DNA of 64,000 nt from Serratia sp. M24T3 (GTDB lineage Bacteria > Pseudomonadota > Gammaproteobacteria > Enterobacterales > Enterobacteriaceae). The translations under genes were made by a program, and so were the position numbers. The notes under the pieces are model-generated. The model ran no database searches. It saw only the letters and a list, made by a program, of their open reading frames with translations, and was not told where the DNA came from. Positions 19,618 to 29,386 of this stretch are shown piece by piece (the stretch's first letter is position 1; each line of letters begins with the position of its first letter). Location of the stretch: assembly GCF_000257645.1 (NCBI RefSeq), contig NZ_AJHJ01000014.1, forward strand, positions 1-64,000. Reading direction: 5' to 3'.

Positions 19618-20622
19618 ATGTCCAGTATGACCACTAATTCAAGCAAACCCGACCAGCCCAATGTTGCCGCACGCGGTGGGCAAAGTCTGATGCGTATTTG
19701 GGACAGCTACGGCATGCTGGTGGTGTTCGCCGCGCTGTTTATCGCCTGTTCTATTTTTGTGCCTAACTTTAGCTCTTTCATTAATATGAAGGGTTTGCTG
19801 TTAGCGATTTCCATGTCAGGCATGGTGGCCTGTGGGATGCTGTTTTGCCTGGCCTCCGGCGATTTCGATCTGTCAGTCGCTTCGGTAATTGCCTGTGCCG
19901 GTGTTACCACCGCGGTGGTTATCAACATGACCGAAAGCCTGTGGATTGGCGTCGGTGCCGGGCTGTTGCTGGGCGCGCTTTCGGGGCTGGTCAACGGGTT
20001 TGTGATCGCTCGTCTGAAAATCAATGCCTTAATCACTACCCTTGCAACCATGCAAATCGTTCGCGGCCTGGCTTACATCATTTCTGATGGTAAAGCGGTG
20101 GGCATCGATGACGAGCGCTTCTTTGCGCTGGGCTACGCCAACTGGTTTGGTCTGCCTGCGCCTATCTGGATAACCATCGGCTGTCTGATTGCCTTTGGCC
20201 TGTTGCTCAATAAAACCACTTTTGGCCGCAATACGCTGGCAATCGGCGGTAATGAAGAAGCGGCAAGGCTTGCAGGCGTGCCGGTGGTGCGAACCAAAAT
20301 TATTATTTTTGTACTCTCGGGGCTGGTGTCGGCGGCGGCAGGAATTATTCTCGCTTCCCGTATGACCAGCGGCCAGCCGATGACTTCACTCGGCTATGAG
20401 CTCATCGTTATCTCGGCCTGTGTACTGGGCGGTGTTTCACTGAAAGGCGGCATAGGCAAGATTTCCTACGTGGTTGCCGGAGTGCTGATTCTGGGCACCG
20501 TGGAGAATGCCATGAACCTGCTGAACATTTCCCCGTTCTCGCAGTACGTAGTGCGTGGGTTAATCCTGCTGGCAGCGGTGATTTTCGATCGCTACAAACA
20601 GAAGGCCAAGCGGGCGGTGTAA
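19618..20622 (+). CDS. araH: L-arabinose ABC transporter, permease
   Basis: 334 aa membrane permease (E. coli AraH about 328) with about ten helices, of the ribose/arabinose CUT2 permease family. LASGDFDLSVASVIACAG, the coupling segment NTLAIGGNEEAARLAGVPV facing AraG, and ILGTVENAMNLLNISPF are diagnostic. AGGAG lies about 8 bases before the ATG. Only 49 bases separate it from araG. A spacer of about 140 bases follows before araC. Confidence 0.96.
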   Translation: MSSMTTNSSKPDQPNVAARGGQSLMRIWDSYGMLVVFAALFIACSIFVPNFSSFINMKGLLLAISMSGMVACGMLFCLASGDFDLSVASVIACAGVTTAVVINMTESLWIGVGAGLLLGALSGLVNGFVIARLKINALITTLATMQIVRGLAYIISDGKAVGIDDERFFALGYANWFGLPAPIWITIGCLIAFGLLLNKTTFGRNTLAIGGNEEAARLAGVPVVRTKIIIFVLSGLVSAAAGIILASRMTSGQPMTSLGYELIVISACVLGGVSLKGGIGKISYVVAGVLILGTVENAMNLLNISPFSQYVVRGLILLAAVIFDRYKQKAKRAV

Positions 20623-20765
20623 ACGATTCCAACTTTTTAAACGGGCCTCTCACAGCAAAAATTGCCAGAAAAGTGTATTTCCTTCACATTTCTTTAACAC
20701 AATTCGGCAAGATTTCCATGGCCCGATAGAATGGTAAGACCAGCGTGATGAATTCAGGAGGCCCG

Positions 20766-21701
20766 ATGTATCACCGCATGATTCAGGATCAGCAGTCTAA
20801 TCCGTTACTTCCCGGATATAGCTTCAATGCCTATCTGGTTGCAGGAATGACCCCCATTTTAGCCGATGGGCCGCTAGACTTTTCAATCGACAGGCCCGGC
20901 GGCATGAAGGGCTTTATCCTGAATCTTACTGTCAAAGGGCAGGGCAAAGTTTTCGACGGCGACGATACCTTTTACTGTAATCCCGGCGATCTGCTGCTGT
21001 TCCCACCTAAAGCACGCCATCTTTATGCCCGCTCGAGCAACAGTGACTGCTGGTATCACCGCTGGGTCTATTTCCGCCCGCGGGCTTACTGGGCTGATTG
21101 GCTGGAATGGCATAGCAAAACGCGTGAAGTAGGCCGTTTGTCGTTACCTAACAATACCTTGCTACTCGAGTTTGACCGTATGTTTGCGAATATCGAACAA
21201 ACGCAAAAATCGGGACGCCGCTTTGGTGAAGAGCTGGGAATGAACCTGCTGGAAAGACTGCTGTTGCGTGCAATGGAGGAAGATCCGCAGAGCCCGCAAA
21301 AAATCATGGATCCGCGAGTCATTGAAGCCTGCCAGTTTATTACCGGCAATCTGGCGGGTGAACTGCGCATTGATGAGGTTGCACGCCACGTTTGTCTGTC
21401 TCCGTCTCGCCTTGCGCACCTGTTCCGTGAGCAGGTTGGGATAAATATTTTGCGCTGGCGAGAAGACCAGCGAGTGATCCGCGCCAAGCTTTTGCTGCAA
21501 ACCACTCAGGAGTCGATTGCGACTATTGGCCGTGTTGTTGGCTATGACGATCAATTGTATTTCTCTAGAGTATTTCGCAAACGTGTCGGGGTAAGTCCAA
21601 GCGATTTTCGTCGCCGCAGTCTTGAAATTAACTATCCTGCCAAGCCTTATCGCTCGCATCCCTGGCCGGAAAATGAGGTGACTCCCGCCTACAGCTTCTA
21701 A
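20766..21701 (+). CDS. araC: Arabinose operon regulator AraC
   Basis: 311 aa against 292 in E. coli. The N-terminal cupin domain binds arabinose and dimerises ([48 protein letters not shown]), and the C-terminal two-HTH DNA-binding domain holds [16 protein letters not shown] and [18 protein letters not shown]. The ATG at 20766 is preceded by AGGAGG at 20756-20761, which decides against the GTG/ATG pair at 20745-20750. Unlike E. coli, where araC is divergent from araBAD, here it follows araH on the same strand; a separate promoter may lie in the 143-base gap. Confidence 0.95.
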   Translation: MYHRMIQDQQSNPLLPGYSFNAYLVAGMTPILADGPLDFSIDRPGGMKGFILNLTVKGQGKVFDGDDTFYCNPGDLLLFPPKARHLYARSSNSDCWYHRWVYFRPRAYWADWLEWHSKTREVGRLSLPNNTLLLEFDRMFANIEQTQKSGRRFGEELGMNLLERLLLRAMEEDPQSPQKIMDPRVIEACQFITGNLAGELRIDEVARHVCLSPSRLAHLFREQVGINILRWREDQRVIRAKLLLQTTQESIATIGRVVGYDDQLYFSRVFRKRVGVSPSDFRRRSLEINYPAKPYRSHPWPENEVTPAYSF

Positions 21702-21731
21702 TTGCAGCATTGTTCGTCAATCTACTCAAAA

Positions 21732-21767
21732 CCCCGGCAACAGACTCAATCAGTAGCCGGGGATTTT
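21732..21767 (+). terminator. Intrinsic terminator after araC
   Basis: CCCCGGC (21732-21738) pairs with GCCGGGG (21756-21762), followed by ATTTTG; A residues flank the left arm so the stem extends with A-T pairs. Confidence 0.8.
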
Positions 21768-21921
21768 GTGTCGCAGCCTGTAACGCCAGCAGGTGCAACG
21801 AGTAAAAAAGCCAGGCTCATCAAGTCATTTTACATCAGTCGTTTATGCTATTTAAGTGCATGATGAGTCTCTTTTTGAGCTAAACTCTTTGCACGTCTTT
21901 TTGCAGAGCTTAGGAAAAAAT

Positions 21922-22968
21922 ATGACAACCTCCTTACGCGTTGGGCTTATCGGTTATGGTTTCGCCAGCAAGACTTTCCATTCGCCGCTGATTTCCGGGA
22001 CTTCAGGTCTTGAATTGGCCGTCATATCTAGCAGCGATGCTGCAAAAGTTCAGGCTGACTGGCCATCGGTTAAGGTCGTCGATTCTCCCGAGCAAGTGTT
22101 CAACGATCCAACTATTGATCTCGTGGTTATTCCAACGCCTAACACTACGCATTTTCCTCTGGCACAGCAGGCCCTCGAGGCCGGAAAGCACGTCGTTGTC
22201 GACAAGCCTTTCACGGTGACTTTGGGTGAAGCACGCTCGCTAAACATCCTTGCAGAAGAACAAGGCAAGCTATTATCGGTGTTTCATAACCGCCGCTGGG
22301 ACGCCGACTTCCTGACTCTGAAAGCCTTGATCAAAGAAGGTTCGCTGGGCGAAATCGTTTATTTCGAATCCCATTACGATCGTTATCGCCCAGAAGTACA
22401 AACTCGCTGGCGTGAATCGGCGGAGTTGGGGAGCGGTATTTGGTATGACCTGGGTTCACACTTGCTGGATCAGGCGCTTGATTTGTTCGGTATGCCCGAG
22501 GCGATTCAGTCTGATCAGGCCTTGGTACGTCCTGGAGCCAGGGCGGTAGACTATTTCAATACTGTCTTAACTTATCCGCGTCTGCGCGTAGTGCTGCACA
22601 GCACGGTTTATGCCGCTGCGGAAACTGCGCGTTATATCTTGCAGGGTGAAAAGGGCAGCTATGTAAAATACGGGCTTGATCCGCAGGAAGATCGTCTCAA
22701 GGCAGGTGAACGCCTGCCACAGCCAGATTGGGGTTACGACATGCGTGATGGGGTCGTCACACTCAGTCATGATGGCGTGCTGGCTGAAAAAAGCCTGCTG
22801 ACGATCCCGGGTAACTATCCCGCCTATTACGCCGGGGTTCGCGATGCGATTAATGGATTAGGGCCGAATCCGGTGACCGCCGAGCATGCAATCCGCGTTA
22901 TGGAGCTTATTGAACTGGGAATTGAGTCTGCACAGCAGCAAAAAACGCTGCCGGTTGCCAAAAAATAA
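21922..22968 (+). CDS. ydgJ: Gfo/Idh/MocA family oxidoreductase, YdgJ-like
   Basis: 348 aa from the ATG at 21922, which has AGGA about 7 bases upstream and aligns with the E. coli YdgJ N-terminus (346 aa); a longer frame from 21856 lacks support. The N-terminal Rossmann fold shows VGLIGYGFASKTFHSPLI and the GKHVVVDKPFTVTL segment with the conserved EKP-type Lys region; the C-terminal domain has SHYDRYRPEV and the SGIWYDLGSHLLDQ catalytic-site block. NAD(P)-dependent dehydrogenase of unknown substrate. Convergent with add, separated by a bidirectional hairpin. Confidence 0.9.
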   Translation: MTTSLRVGLIGYGFASKTFHSPLISGTSGLELAVISSSDAAKVQADWPSVKVVDSPEQVFNDPTIDLVVIPTPNTTHFPLAQQALEAGKHVVVDKPFTVTLGEARSLNILAEEQGKLLSVFHNRRWDADFLTLKALIKEGSLGEIVYFESHYDRYRPEVQTRWRESAELGSGIWYDLGSHLLDQALDLFGMPEAIQSDQALVRPGARAVDYFNTVLTYPRLRVVLHSTVYAAAETARYILQGEKGSYVKYGLDPQEDRLKAGERLPQPDWGYDMRDGVVTLSHDGVLAEKSLLTIPGNYPAYYAGVRDAINGLGPNPVTAEHAIRVMELIELGIESAQQQKTLPVAKK

Positions 22969-22987
22969 CGCCCCGTTTTGCAATAAA

Positions 22988-23012
22988 AAAGGCCAGACAA
23001 TTTCTGGCCTTT
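22988..23012. terminator. Bidirectional terminator between ydgJ and add
   Basis: AAAGGCCAGA (22988-22997) pairs perfectly with TCTGGCCTTT (23003-23012) with a 5-base loop. A-run on the left and T-run on the right serve both convergent genes. Confidence 0.88.
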
Positions 23013-23030
23013 GACGTTTTTAAACCTGAA

Positions 23031-24029
23031 TTACCCTTGAACCTTTACGCGAATACGCTGTTTGTCGGCGTCGCTAATGAAAGCCATCTCAAGGCCGTTT
23101 TCCTGTGCCTGACGAATTTCAGCCGGCGTCAAACCTGCTGCCGGAGCGGCGACGTTGTACTCGTGGGCAATCTCGATGCCCTGAACCGCCGGGTCATCGG
23201 TATTGATCGATGCCAGCACGCCGTGGCGCAAGAAGGTTGCCAGCGGGTGTTTATCCAACGCAGAAACGGTGCTGGTCTGAATATTTGAGGTCAGGCACGA
23301 CTCGATACCAATCTGATGCCTGGCCAGGAAATCCATCAGCTCAGGGTCTTCAGCGGCTTTCACGCCGTGACCGATACGTTCGGCTCCCAGCTCACGAATG
23401 GCCTGCCAAATGCTTTCCGGACCTGCGGCTTCTCCCGCGTGTACAGTAATGCGCCAGCCCGCGTCACGTCCGCGATTGAAATGATCGAGGAACAGACTCC
23501 CCGGGAAGCCAAGCTCGTCGCCGGCCAAGTCCAGCGCCGTGATGCCTTCTTTATGTGCCAGCAGGCCATCAAGTTCTTGCAGACACGCATCCTCACCGAA
23601 GGTACGGCTAAGAATGCCGATGAGGTTTACATCAATATCGTGATCGCGACAGCCGCGACGCACGCCATCAATCACCGCCTCTACCACGCCGGCGATGGGC
23701 AGCTTATGGTTCATTGCCATGTAATAAGGCGAAAATCGCAGCTCGGCGTAATGAATACCGGCTCTGGCGGCATCGGCGACGTTTTCTTGCGCAATGCGAT
23801 GACAGGCGTCCAAAGAGCCCAGCACGGCGACGCCCCAGTCAAGTTTCTGCAGGAAACTCACTAAATCAGGCTCGGTTTTGGTTACCTGAACGTGTGGGCG
23901 CAAGGCTTCCAGCTCGTTGGCAGGCAGAGTGATATTAAATTGACGACCTAAGTCCAGGATGGTTTGGGCGCGAATGTTGCCGTCGAGATGGCGGTGAATA
24001 TCAGTAAGAGGAAGTCGAGAGTCAATCAT
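23031..24029 (-). CDS. add: Adenosine deaminase
   Basis: 332 aa (E. coli 333). Hydrolyses adenosine and deoxyadenosine to inosine forms in purine salvage. Zinc and catalytic motifs are all present: [13 protein letters not shown] near the N-terminus, [12 protein letters not shown] at about residue 197, ERIGHGVKA, and [12 protein letters not shown] chose the ATG at 24029 (MIDSRLPL) because it matches the family start and AGGTG is 6 bases upstream; a GTG at 24038 would add three residues. Single gene, convergent with ydgJ. Confidence 0.97.
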   Translation of the reverse strand: MIDSRLPLTDIHRHLDGNIRAQTILDLGRQFNITLPANELEALRPHVQVTKTEPDLVSFLQKLDWGVAVLGSLDACHRIAQENVADAARAGIHYAELRFSPYYMAMNHKLPIAGVVEAVIDGVRRGCRDHDIDVNLIGILSRTFGEDACLQELDGLLAHKEGITALDLAGDELGFPGSLFLDHFNRGRDAGWRITVHAGEAAGPESIWQAIRELGAERIGHGVKAAEDPELMDFLARHQIGIESCLTSNIQTSTVSALDKHPLATFLRHGVLASINTDDPAVQGIEIAHEYNVAAPAAGLTPAEIRQAQENGLEMAFISDADKQRIRVKVQG

Positions 24030-24144
24030 TGGCAGCACCTGTTTTTATTATCAATAAAGTGCAAAGTATTATAGCGTCTTCGGCCCGCGTTGGCACTGAG
24101 TGTTGGTTTAACTGCTGATTAAGTAAACCAGATGGTCAAATAAA

Positions 24145-24174
24145 AAGGGCGCAAAGTCTGCACTTTACGCCCTT
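24145..24174 (-). terminator. Terminator after ydgA
   Basis: AAGGGCG plus AAAGT (24145-24157) pairs with ACTTT plus CGCCCTT (24162-24174) with one mismatch and a 4-base loop. Read on the minus strand it is followed by TTTTATTT, fitting the end of ydgA. Confidence 0.82.
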
Positions 24175-24203
24175 GGGCCAACTTACAACTTATGAATTAT
24201 TAA

Positions 24204-25766
24204 TCATTGCGCAGGCTGGGCAGGGACTACTGGAGGCATTGGCGCATCCGGTTGTGCCTGTGTTTCTGGCTGTGCAGGTGCATTTTCAGCCGGGATCTGC
24301 GGTCCACCGAACACGCCAAACAAGCCGGCAAACTGTTGCAGTGTCATTTTCTGGCCATTAAGATCAACCTGATTGTCAGCGTAATGGAAGCTGCTGGTAA
24401 TCGCGTTGTCTTGCAGGGTGGTGATTTTGAACATCTGGCCCATAGCTGCCAGTCCCTGAACCTGCTGTTTAGCCAGCTTCTCGGCGTCATCGCCGCTGTA
24501 ACCTTCAACCTTGGCGGTTTGAGTGGTCATTTCAGTGGCCATATCCAAAGGAATGGTCAACTTGGCGTCAACATTGTTGACTAGCCGGGAAATCAACTGG
24601 TCTTCAGTCTGCGCTTGCCCGTTGCCTGCCGCCGGGTCTTTCAGGTCAAGCTTAAGCGTGAAGGTGCTCTCGCCTTTGCTGTTTTTCCAGCTCAGCGGAT
24701 CAATTGTGATGCTCGGACTGCCTTTAAGCAAAATCGGCAGATTAGAAACCAACAGTGCTACGGCCTGCTGCTGGTAAATCTCCGGACTCAGCTTGTCTGC
24801 CTGTTGCATCAGTTGCATCGCTTGCTGATTGTAGGTGTCTGAGAACTGCTTCAGCGCCTGCTCGTTAAGCTTATCAAGCTTGACGGTCAGTTTGCCGGAG
24901 CCACAATCCGCGCCCTGAATTTTCAAGGCATCGACGCTGTAATCCAGCTGACCTTTCAGGTTTTGCTGCTCTTCGTTAAAGTTGCTGTGAACTTTCATGC
25001 CGACAAGTTGCGCTGCGTCTTTACCATCAATATTGACGTTAATGTTATCGGTACTCAGATCACCATCACCGATATAAAGCTGCGACTGTCCGAGATGCGT
25101 TTCGCTTTTCACATTAATACCGGAAATAGCCACTTTCTCCAGCTGGCCCAGCTGATTAGGCGAGGTAAACGCCAGATTGCCGATTTTAGTGTCAATATTG
25201 ACTTTTTTCATCTCGTTGGCGACGTCGAGATTAATGGTGCCGCCAGCAAACTCCAGCTTGCTGTTATTTTTCTCGTAACTCAATGGCAGTACGTTAATCA
25301 CCGAAGCCGTATCTCCGCTATACCCTACGCGGGTATCGGCGCTAACCGGTGATTTGCCCTGAGTCAGATCGAAGAGATTTTTTACCGTTGGCGTATTTTC
25401 CAATTCGGAATGCACTGACGCGGCGCTCGGGATCAGATTGAACTTTTTAAGCTGCGCAAGGGGGAATGGACCATGATCGATTGTCTCAATCAGGGAAATT
25501 TCTTCACCCGGTTTCAGTAAATTTTCTGTGGAGTTGCCGGTAGGCTGTACCACAAAGCGCACGTGGCTGCTGAATAACCCGCGCTGATAGTCCTGATAAA
25601 CAACTTTCGCTCCGCTATTCGGGTAGTGCGCTTGTATCTGCGCATTTGCCGCGTCAATAGCTGCGCCCATGTTGTCTTCAAGCTGTTTCCCGGTGTACCA
25701 GGAGGCGCCTGTCCAGGCTGCACCCAGTACCACAATGACGCTTACAGCGACTAAAGATTTTTTCAT
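24204..25766 (-). CDS. ydgA: DUF945 family protein YdgA
   Basis: About 520 aa (E. coli YdgA 502). An N-terminal signal-anchor (KKSLVAVSVIVVLGAAWTG) precedes a large periplasmic-facing domain of mostly beta structure typical of DUF945, and a Pro/Ala/Gln-rich tail. Function is not established. The ATG at 25766 matches the E. coli start, but its shine-dalgarno (AAAGG) is 12 bases away; an ATG at 25778 immediately after that AAAGG would add four residues. Same strand as manA upstream, with a 195-base gap. Confidence 0.88.
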   Translation of the reverse strand: MKKSLVAVSVIVVLGAAWTGASWYTGKQLEDNMGAAIDAANAQIQAHYPNSGAKVVYQDYQRGLFSSHVRFVVQPTGNSTENLLKPGEEISLIETIDHGPFPLAQLKKFNLIPSAASVHSELENTPTVKNLFDLTQGKSPVSADTRVGYSGDTASVINVLPLSYEKNNSKLEFAGGTINLDVANEMKKVNIDTKIGNLAFTSPNQLGQLEKVAISGINVKSETHLGQSQLYIGDGDLSTDNINVNIDGKDAAQLVGMKVHSNFNEEQQNLKGQLDYSVDALKIQGADCGSGKLTVKLDKLNEQALKQFSDTYNQQAMQLMQQADKLSPEIYQQQAVALLVSNLPILLKGSPSITIDPLSWKNSKGESTFTLKLDLKDPAAGNGQAQTEDQLISRLVNNVDAKLTIPLDMATEMTTQTAKVEGYSGDDAEKLAKQQVQGLAAMGQMFKITTLQDNAITSSFHYADNQVDLNGQKMTLQQFAGLFGVFGGPQIPAENAPAQPETQAQPDAPMPPVVPAQPAQ

Positions 25767-25961
25767 AGTTCTGTTCATCCTTTTAACAACTATCTTTAAG
25801 ACAGCTTAACTACAGATACCTAAAGCTATCAAACTTAACGGGTTAGTGCTTCCATTGTGGTGGAAAAAACGGCCAATAGGCAAACATTTAGGAAAATTGG
25901 CCGTTTTTAAACATCATTTTGTCGGTTTGTTTACTAATGTTGGCTGAATTGCCGCCGCAGA

Positions 25962-27140
25962 TTACGCCAGCTGGTTATACACCCGAGCAATCCGCCCGTT
26001 GCCGCTGACTTCAACCGGTGATTCGCTGGCTGCGATATAACAGGATTCTCCCGGATGCAAAACCACCTGCTGCTGTGCTTTTTCAAGCACCGTCTGGCCT
26101 TCAACACAGAAAATAATTGCCGCGCTGTCCTGCGCCAACGTTTGTGGTGCAGATCCCAGGTCGTGCAACGAGAAGGCAAAATCTTCGACGGGAATAGGGA
26201 AGCTCAGTTCTCCGCCGCGCTGTTGCCCGGTTGTCAGCAAAGAAGCATGAGGTTTGGCTTCAAACTTGAGATTGGCAAACAGCTCGGGAATATCAATGTA
26301 TTTCGGGGTCAGCCCTGCACGCAAAACGTTATCTGAGTTAGCCATGACTTCAAGGGCAACGCCTTTGAGATAGGCATGGGGCGTTTCAGCGTAAAGAAAC
26401 ATGGCTTCGCCCGACTTAAGCTCGATGACGTTTAGCAATAGAGGTGAGAACAGCCCGCTGTCATCGGGATAATGCTGCGCAATACTGCTGATTGTGGCCC
26501 AAGGCTCACCGTGCTGGGTGTGCAAGGCATTTTTAAGAATATCCAGCGCCAGCGATTTTTCCTCTCCCTTAAGACCAAGCAGGGCGGCAAACAGGTTTTT
26601 CAGATGTTCAAAGTCTGGATTAATCAGAAAATGTGCGATATCAGGATGCGCGCCTGAAACCGGCTGTAACAGTGATTGAATCTCGCCCAGCTCGCGAAAA
26701 CCGTTCATCGCCGCAAAGGGCGTCAAGGCAAAAACCAGTTCTGGCTTGTGGTTGGCGTCTTTATAGTTTCGTTCGGCGGCATCGAGCGGGATCCCGGCCT
26801 GATTTTCCTTTTCGAAACCAATAACCGCATTGCTTTTACTTGGATGTACCTGAATCGAAAGCGGCTGATCGGCACACAGCACTTTGAACAGAAACGGCAG
26901 CTCACCAAAACGATTGGCGACATTTTCACCCAGATTTGCCGTTAAATCCTGACTGATCAGTTCACGCAGCGAAACGGTATTCCCGCTTTCATCTTCAACA
27001 GAAGAACTGCTTTTCGGATGAGCCCCCATCCACAATTCAGCCATGGGTTGATGCTGTGGATTTTCGATTCCGTACAGGTTAGTTAGCGCGTCAACGCTAC
27101 CCCAGGCATAATTTTGTACATTGTTATGCATCTTTTTCAT
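25962..27140 (-). CDS. manA: Mannose-6-phosphate isomerase, class I
   Basis: 392 aa (E. coli 391). Zinc enzyme interconverting mannose-6-phosphate and fructose-6-phosphate, needed for mannose use and GDP-mannose synthesis. Conserved blocks: NYAWGS at the N-terminus, PMAELWMGAHPKSSS, LSIQVHPSK with zinc ligands, YKDANHKPELVFALTPF, and FLYAETPHAYLKGVALEVMANSDNVLRAGLTPK split across the cupin domain. AGGA is 8 bases before the ATG. Divergent from fumC. Confidence 0.96.
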   Translation of the reverse strand: MKKMHNNVQNYAWGSVDALTNLYGIENPQHQPMAELWMGAHPKSSSSVEDESGNTVSLRELISQDLTANLGENVANRFGELPFLFKVLCADQPLSIQVHPSKSNAVIGFEKENQAGIPLDAAERNYKDANHKPELVFALTPFAAMNGFRELGEIQSLLQPVSGAHPDIAHFLINPDFEHLKNLFAALLGLKGEEKSLALDILKNALHTQHGEPWATISSIAQHYPDDSGLFSPLLLNVIELKSGEAMFLYAETPHAYLKGVALEVMANSDNVLRAGLTPKYIDIPELFANLKFEAKPHASLLTTGQQRGGELSFPIPVEDFAFSLHDLGSAPQTLAQDSAAIIFCVEGQTVLEKAQQQVVLHPGESCYIAASESPVEVSGNGRIARVYNQLA

Positions 27141-27276
27141 TGATTAATCCTGAAATGACAGAAAATTTGCTGATAAGTAGACACCGAGTCTCATGTGTTT
27201 AGCAACGGGTAATGAATAAAAAGTGCGGTGGGAGACAAATCCAGAAATTCCTACAACAACTCTTTAACCTTATGGT

Positions 27277-27282
27277 TATAAT
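27277..27282 (+). promoter_or_regulatory. Candidate -10 element upstream of fumC
   Basis: A perfect TATAAT lies 88 bases before the fumC start. The region 17 bases upstream does not resemble a -35 box well, so the promoter would depend on an activator. Weak evidence. Confidence 0.3.
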
Positions 27283-27369
27283 TGCCTATCCGTCGGCACA
27301 GGCATTGGGAGCGTCGTCGGTACCCTGCAACTTATAATTTTATTTAAGAAACCGCGTAAGGAGACAGTA

Positions 27370-28767
27370 ATGGCAGCTCATCGCATTGAAAAAGACTCAA
27401 TGGGGCCGATAGAAGTACCGGCTGATAAGCTTTGGGGAGCACAGACCGAGCGTTCACTAGAGCATTTTCGTATTTCCAATGAAAAAATGCCCACCGCGCT
27501 CATTCATGCCCTCGCTCAGACCAAACGTGCAGCCGCTCGCGTAAATATGGATTTAGGCCTGCTCCCGGCCGACCGTGGTAACGCTATCATTGCCGCCGCA
27601 GATGAAGTATTGGCCGACAAGCACACCACCGAATTCCCGCTTTCTATCTGGCAGACCGGTTCCGGTACCCAGACCAACATGAACATGAACGAAGTGCTGG
27701 CAAACCGCGGCAGTGAAATCCTCGGCGGCGAGCGTGGCGAAGGTCGTTTGATTCACCCTAACGATGACGTTAACAAGAGCCAGAGCTCCAACGATGTATT
27801 CCCTACGGCAATGCACGTTGCAGCGGTGGTTTCTGTTCGCGAACACCTGATCCCTGAATTGAAAGTGTTGCACAAGACGCTGACCTCAAAGGCTGAAGCG
27901 TTTAAAGACATCGTCAAGATTGGCCGCACCCATTTGCAGGATGCAACTCCGCTGACTCTGGGACAGGAAATTTCAGGCTGGGCGGCGATGCTGGCTCACA
28001 GTCTGGTCCACATTGAAGCGAGCCTGCCTCACATTGCCGAACTGGCATTGGGCGGCACGGCTGTGGGCACCGGCCTGAATACTCATCCGGAATATGCGGT
28101 TCGCGTAGCTAAAGAAATTGCCGCGCTGACTGGTCAGCCATTCGTTACTGCGCCAAACAAATTTGAATCTCTGGCTACCTGTGATGCTCTGGTTCATGGG
28201 CATGGAGCCTTGAAAGGTCTGGCTGCGTCACTGATGAAAATTGCCAACGACGTGCGCTGGTTGTCTTCTGGCCCACGCAGCGGCATCGGCGAACTTTCTA
28301 TTCCCGAAAATGAACCGGGCAGCTCGATCATGCCTGGTAAAGTTAACCCAACGCAGTGTGAAGCGATGACGATGCTTTGTGCTCAGGTAATGGGTAATGA
28401 CGTTGCCGTGAATATCGGCGGTGCATCGGGTAACTTCGAGCTGAACGTGTTCCGTCCGCTGGTTATCCATAACTATCTGCAATCTATTCGCCTGTTGGCC
28501 GATGGTATGCAAGGTTTCAACGAGCATTGTGCGGTAGGTATTGAGCCAAATCGTGATCGAATTACACAGTTGCTTAATGATTCCCTGATGCTGGTGACAG
28601 CGTTGAACACCCATATTGGCTACGATAAAGCAGCCGAAATTGCTAAAAAAGCCCACAAAGAGGGCCTGACGTTGAAAGCTTCGGCGCTGAAACTGGGTTA
28701 CCTGACCGAAACTCAGTTCGATGAGTGGGTTCGTCCGGAAGACATGGTTGGCAGCATGAAAAAATAA
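27370..28767 (+). CDS. fumC: Fumarate hydratase, class II
   Basis: 465 aa (E. coli 467). Iron-free, oxidant-resistant fumarase of the TCA cycle. Diagnostic segments: [68 protein letters not shown] and the superfamily signature [13 protein letters not shown]. Located beside manA, ydgA and, a few kilobases on, tus, close to the E. coli arrangement. Ends in a clear terminator. Confidence 0.97.
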   Translation: MAAHRIEKDSMGPIEVPADKLWGAQTERSLEHFRISNEKMPTALIHALAQTKRAAARVNMDLGLLPADRGNAIIAAADEVLADKHTTEFPLSIWQTGSGTQTNMNMNEVLANRGSEILGGERGEGRLIHPNDDVNKSQSSNDVFPTAMHVAAVVSVREHLIPELKVLHKTLTSKAEAFKDIVKIGRTHLQDATPLTLGQEISGWAAMLAHSLVHIEASLPHIAELALGGTAVGTGLNTHPEYAVRVAKEIAALTGQPFVTAPNKFESLATCDALVHGHGALKGLAASLMKIANDVRWLSSGPRSGIGELSIPENEPGSSIMPGKVNPTQCEAMTMLCAQVMGNDVAVNIGGASGNFELNVFRPLVIHNYLQSIRLLADGMQGFNEHCAVGIEPNRDRITQLLNDSLMLVTALNTHIGYDKAAEIAKKAHKEGLTLKASALKLGYLTETQFDEWVRPEDMVGSMKK

Positions 28768-28805
28768 GTCGTTAATTTTCCATTTTAGAGGAAAAGACTG
28801 ACTTC

Positions 28806-28837
28806 AAACTCTGTTCGTTCGCGGGCAGAGTTTTTTT
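28806..28837 (+). terminator. Intrinsic terminator after fumC
   Basis: AAACTCTG (28806-28813) pairs with CAGAGTTT (28826-28833) with a 12-base loop, inside a run of seven T (28831-28837). Confidence 0.92.
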
Positions 28838-28921
28838 ATGCCTTGATTTTGTCTTGCTCGATCAGCTTAATAATTTGACCAGAGCTTGTACTTCGATAAT
28901 GTAACTGATACGGTGTTGTTT

Positions 28922-29335
28922 ATGACAATGAATACGAAAATGGCCAGCGCCATTCAGATCCTGTGCTTTATCGCTTACGTCGATGAACAAAGTACCCATT
29001 CTGAAGCGATTGCTAAAAGTCTGAAAACTAATCCTGTGGTGGTGCGCAAGCTCCTGAAACTCATGGAGCAGCAAGGTCTGGTCTATCTTCGTCAGGGCAG
29101 AAACGGCGGGGTAGAGCTGGCTCACGATGTTGAAAATATTACTTTAGCGCAGGTTTATCAGGCTTTAGAAACGGAGCAGGGGCTTTTCTCCCTGCGCGAA
29201 CAGAATAATGAAAGATGCCCGGTTGCTCGTAGCATGAAGGGGTCGCTGGACCCCATTTTTGATGCTGCAAATAGCGCGGTTATTGCTTCACTAGGCCAAA
29301 CAACGCTCGCCGATTTGCTTAACAAGGTGCGTTGA
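28922..29335 (+). CDS. Rrf2-family transcriptional regulator
   Basis: About 137 aa from the ATG at 28922; an in-frame start at 28886 would add 12 residues unlike the family. It is a winged-helix Rrf2 protein: helix-turn-helix at residues about 20-50 (HSEAIAKSLKTNPVVVRKLL), wing with LRQGRNGGVELAHDV. Only one cysteine is in the sensor loop (RCPVARSM), so it is more like the YwnA/NsrR-unrelated redox or drug-responsive Rrf2 group than an [Fe-S] IscR. It probably controls the exporter 51 bases downstream. Confidence 0.82.
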   Translation: MTMNTKMASAIQILCFIAYVDEQSTHSEAIAKSLKTNPVVVRKLLKLMEQQGLVYLRQGRNGGVELAHDVENITLAQVYQALETEQGLFSLREQNNERCPVARSMKGSLDPIFDAANSAVIASLGQTTLADLLNKVR

Positions 29336-29386
29336 TTTTTTTTAGATAAAAATGTAACCGACTCAGTTATATTTATAAGGTGTTTT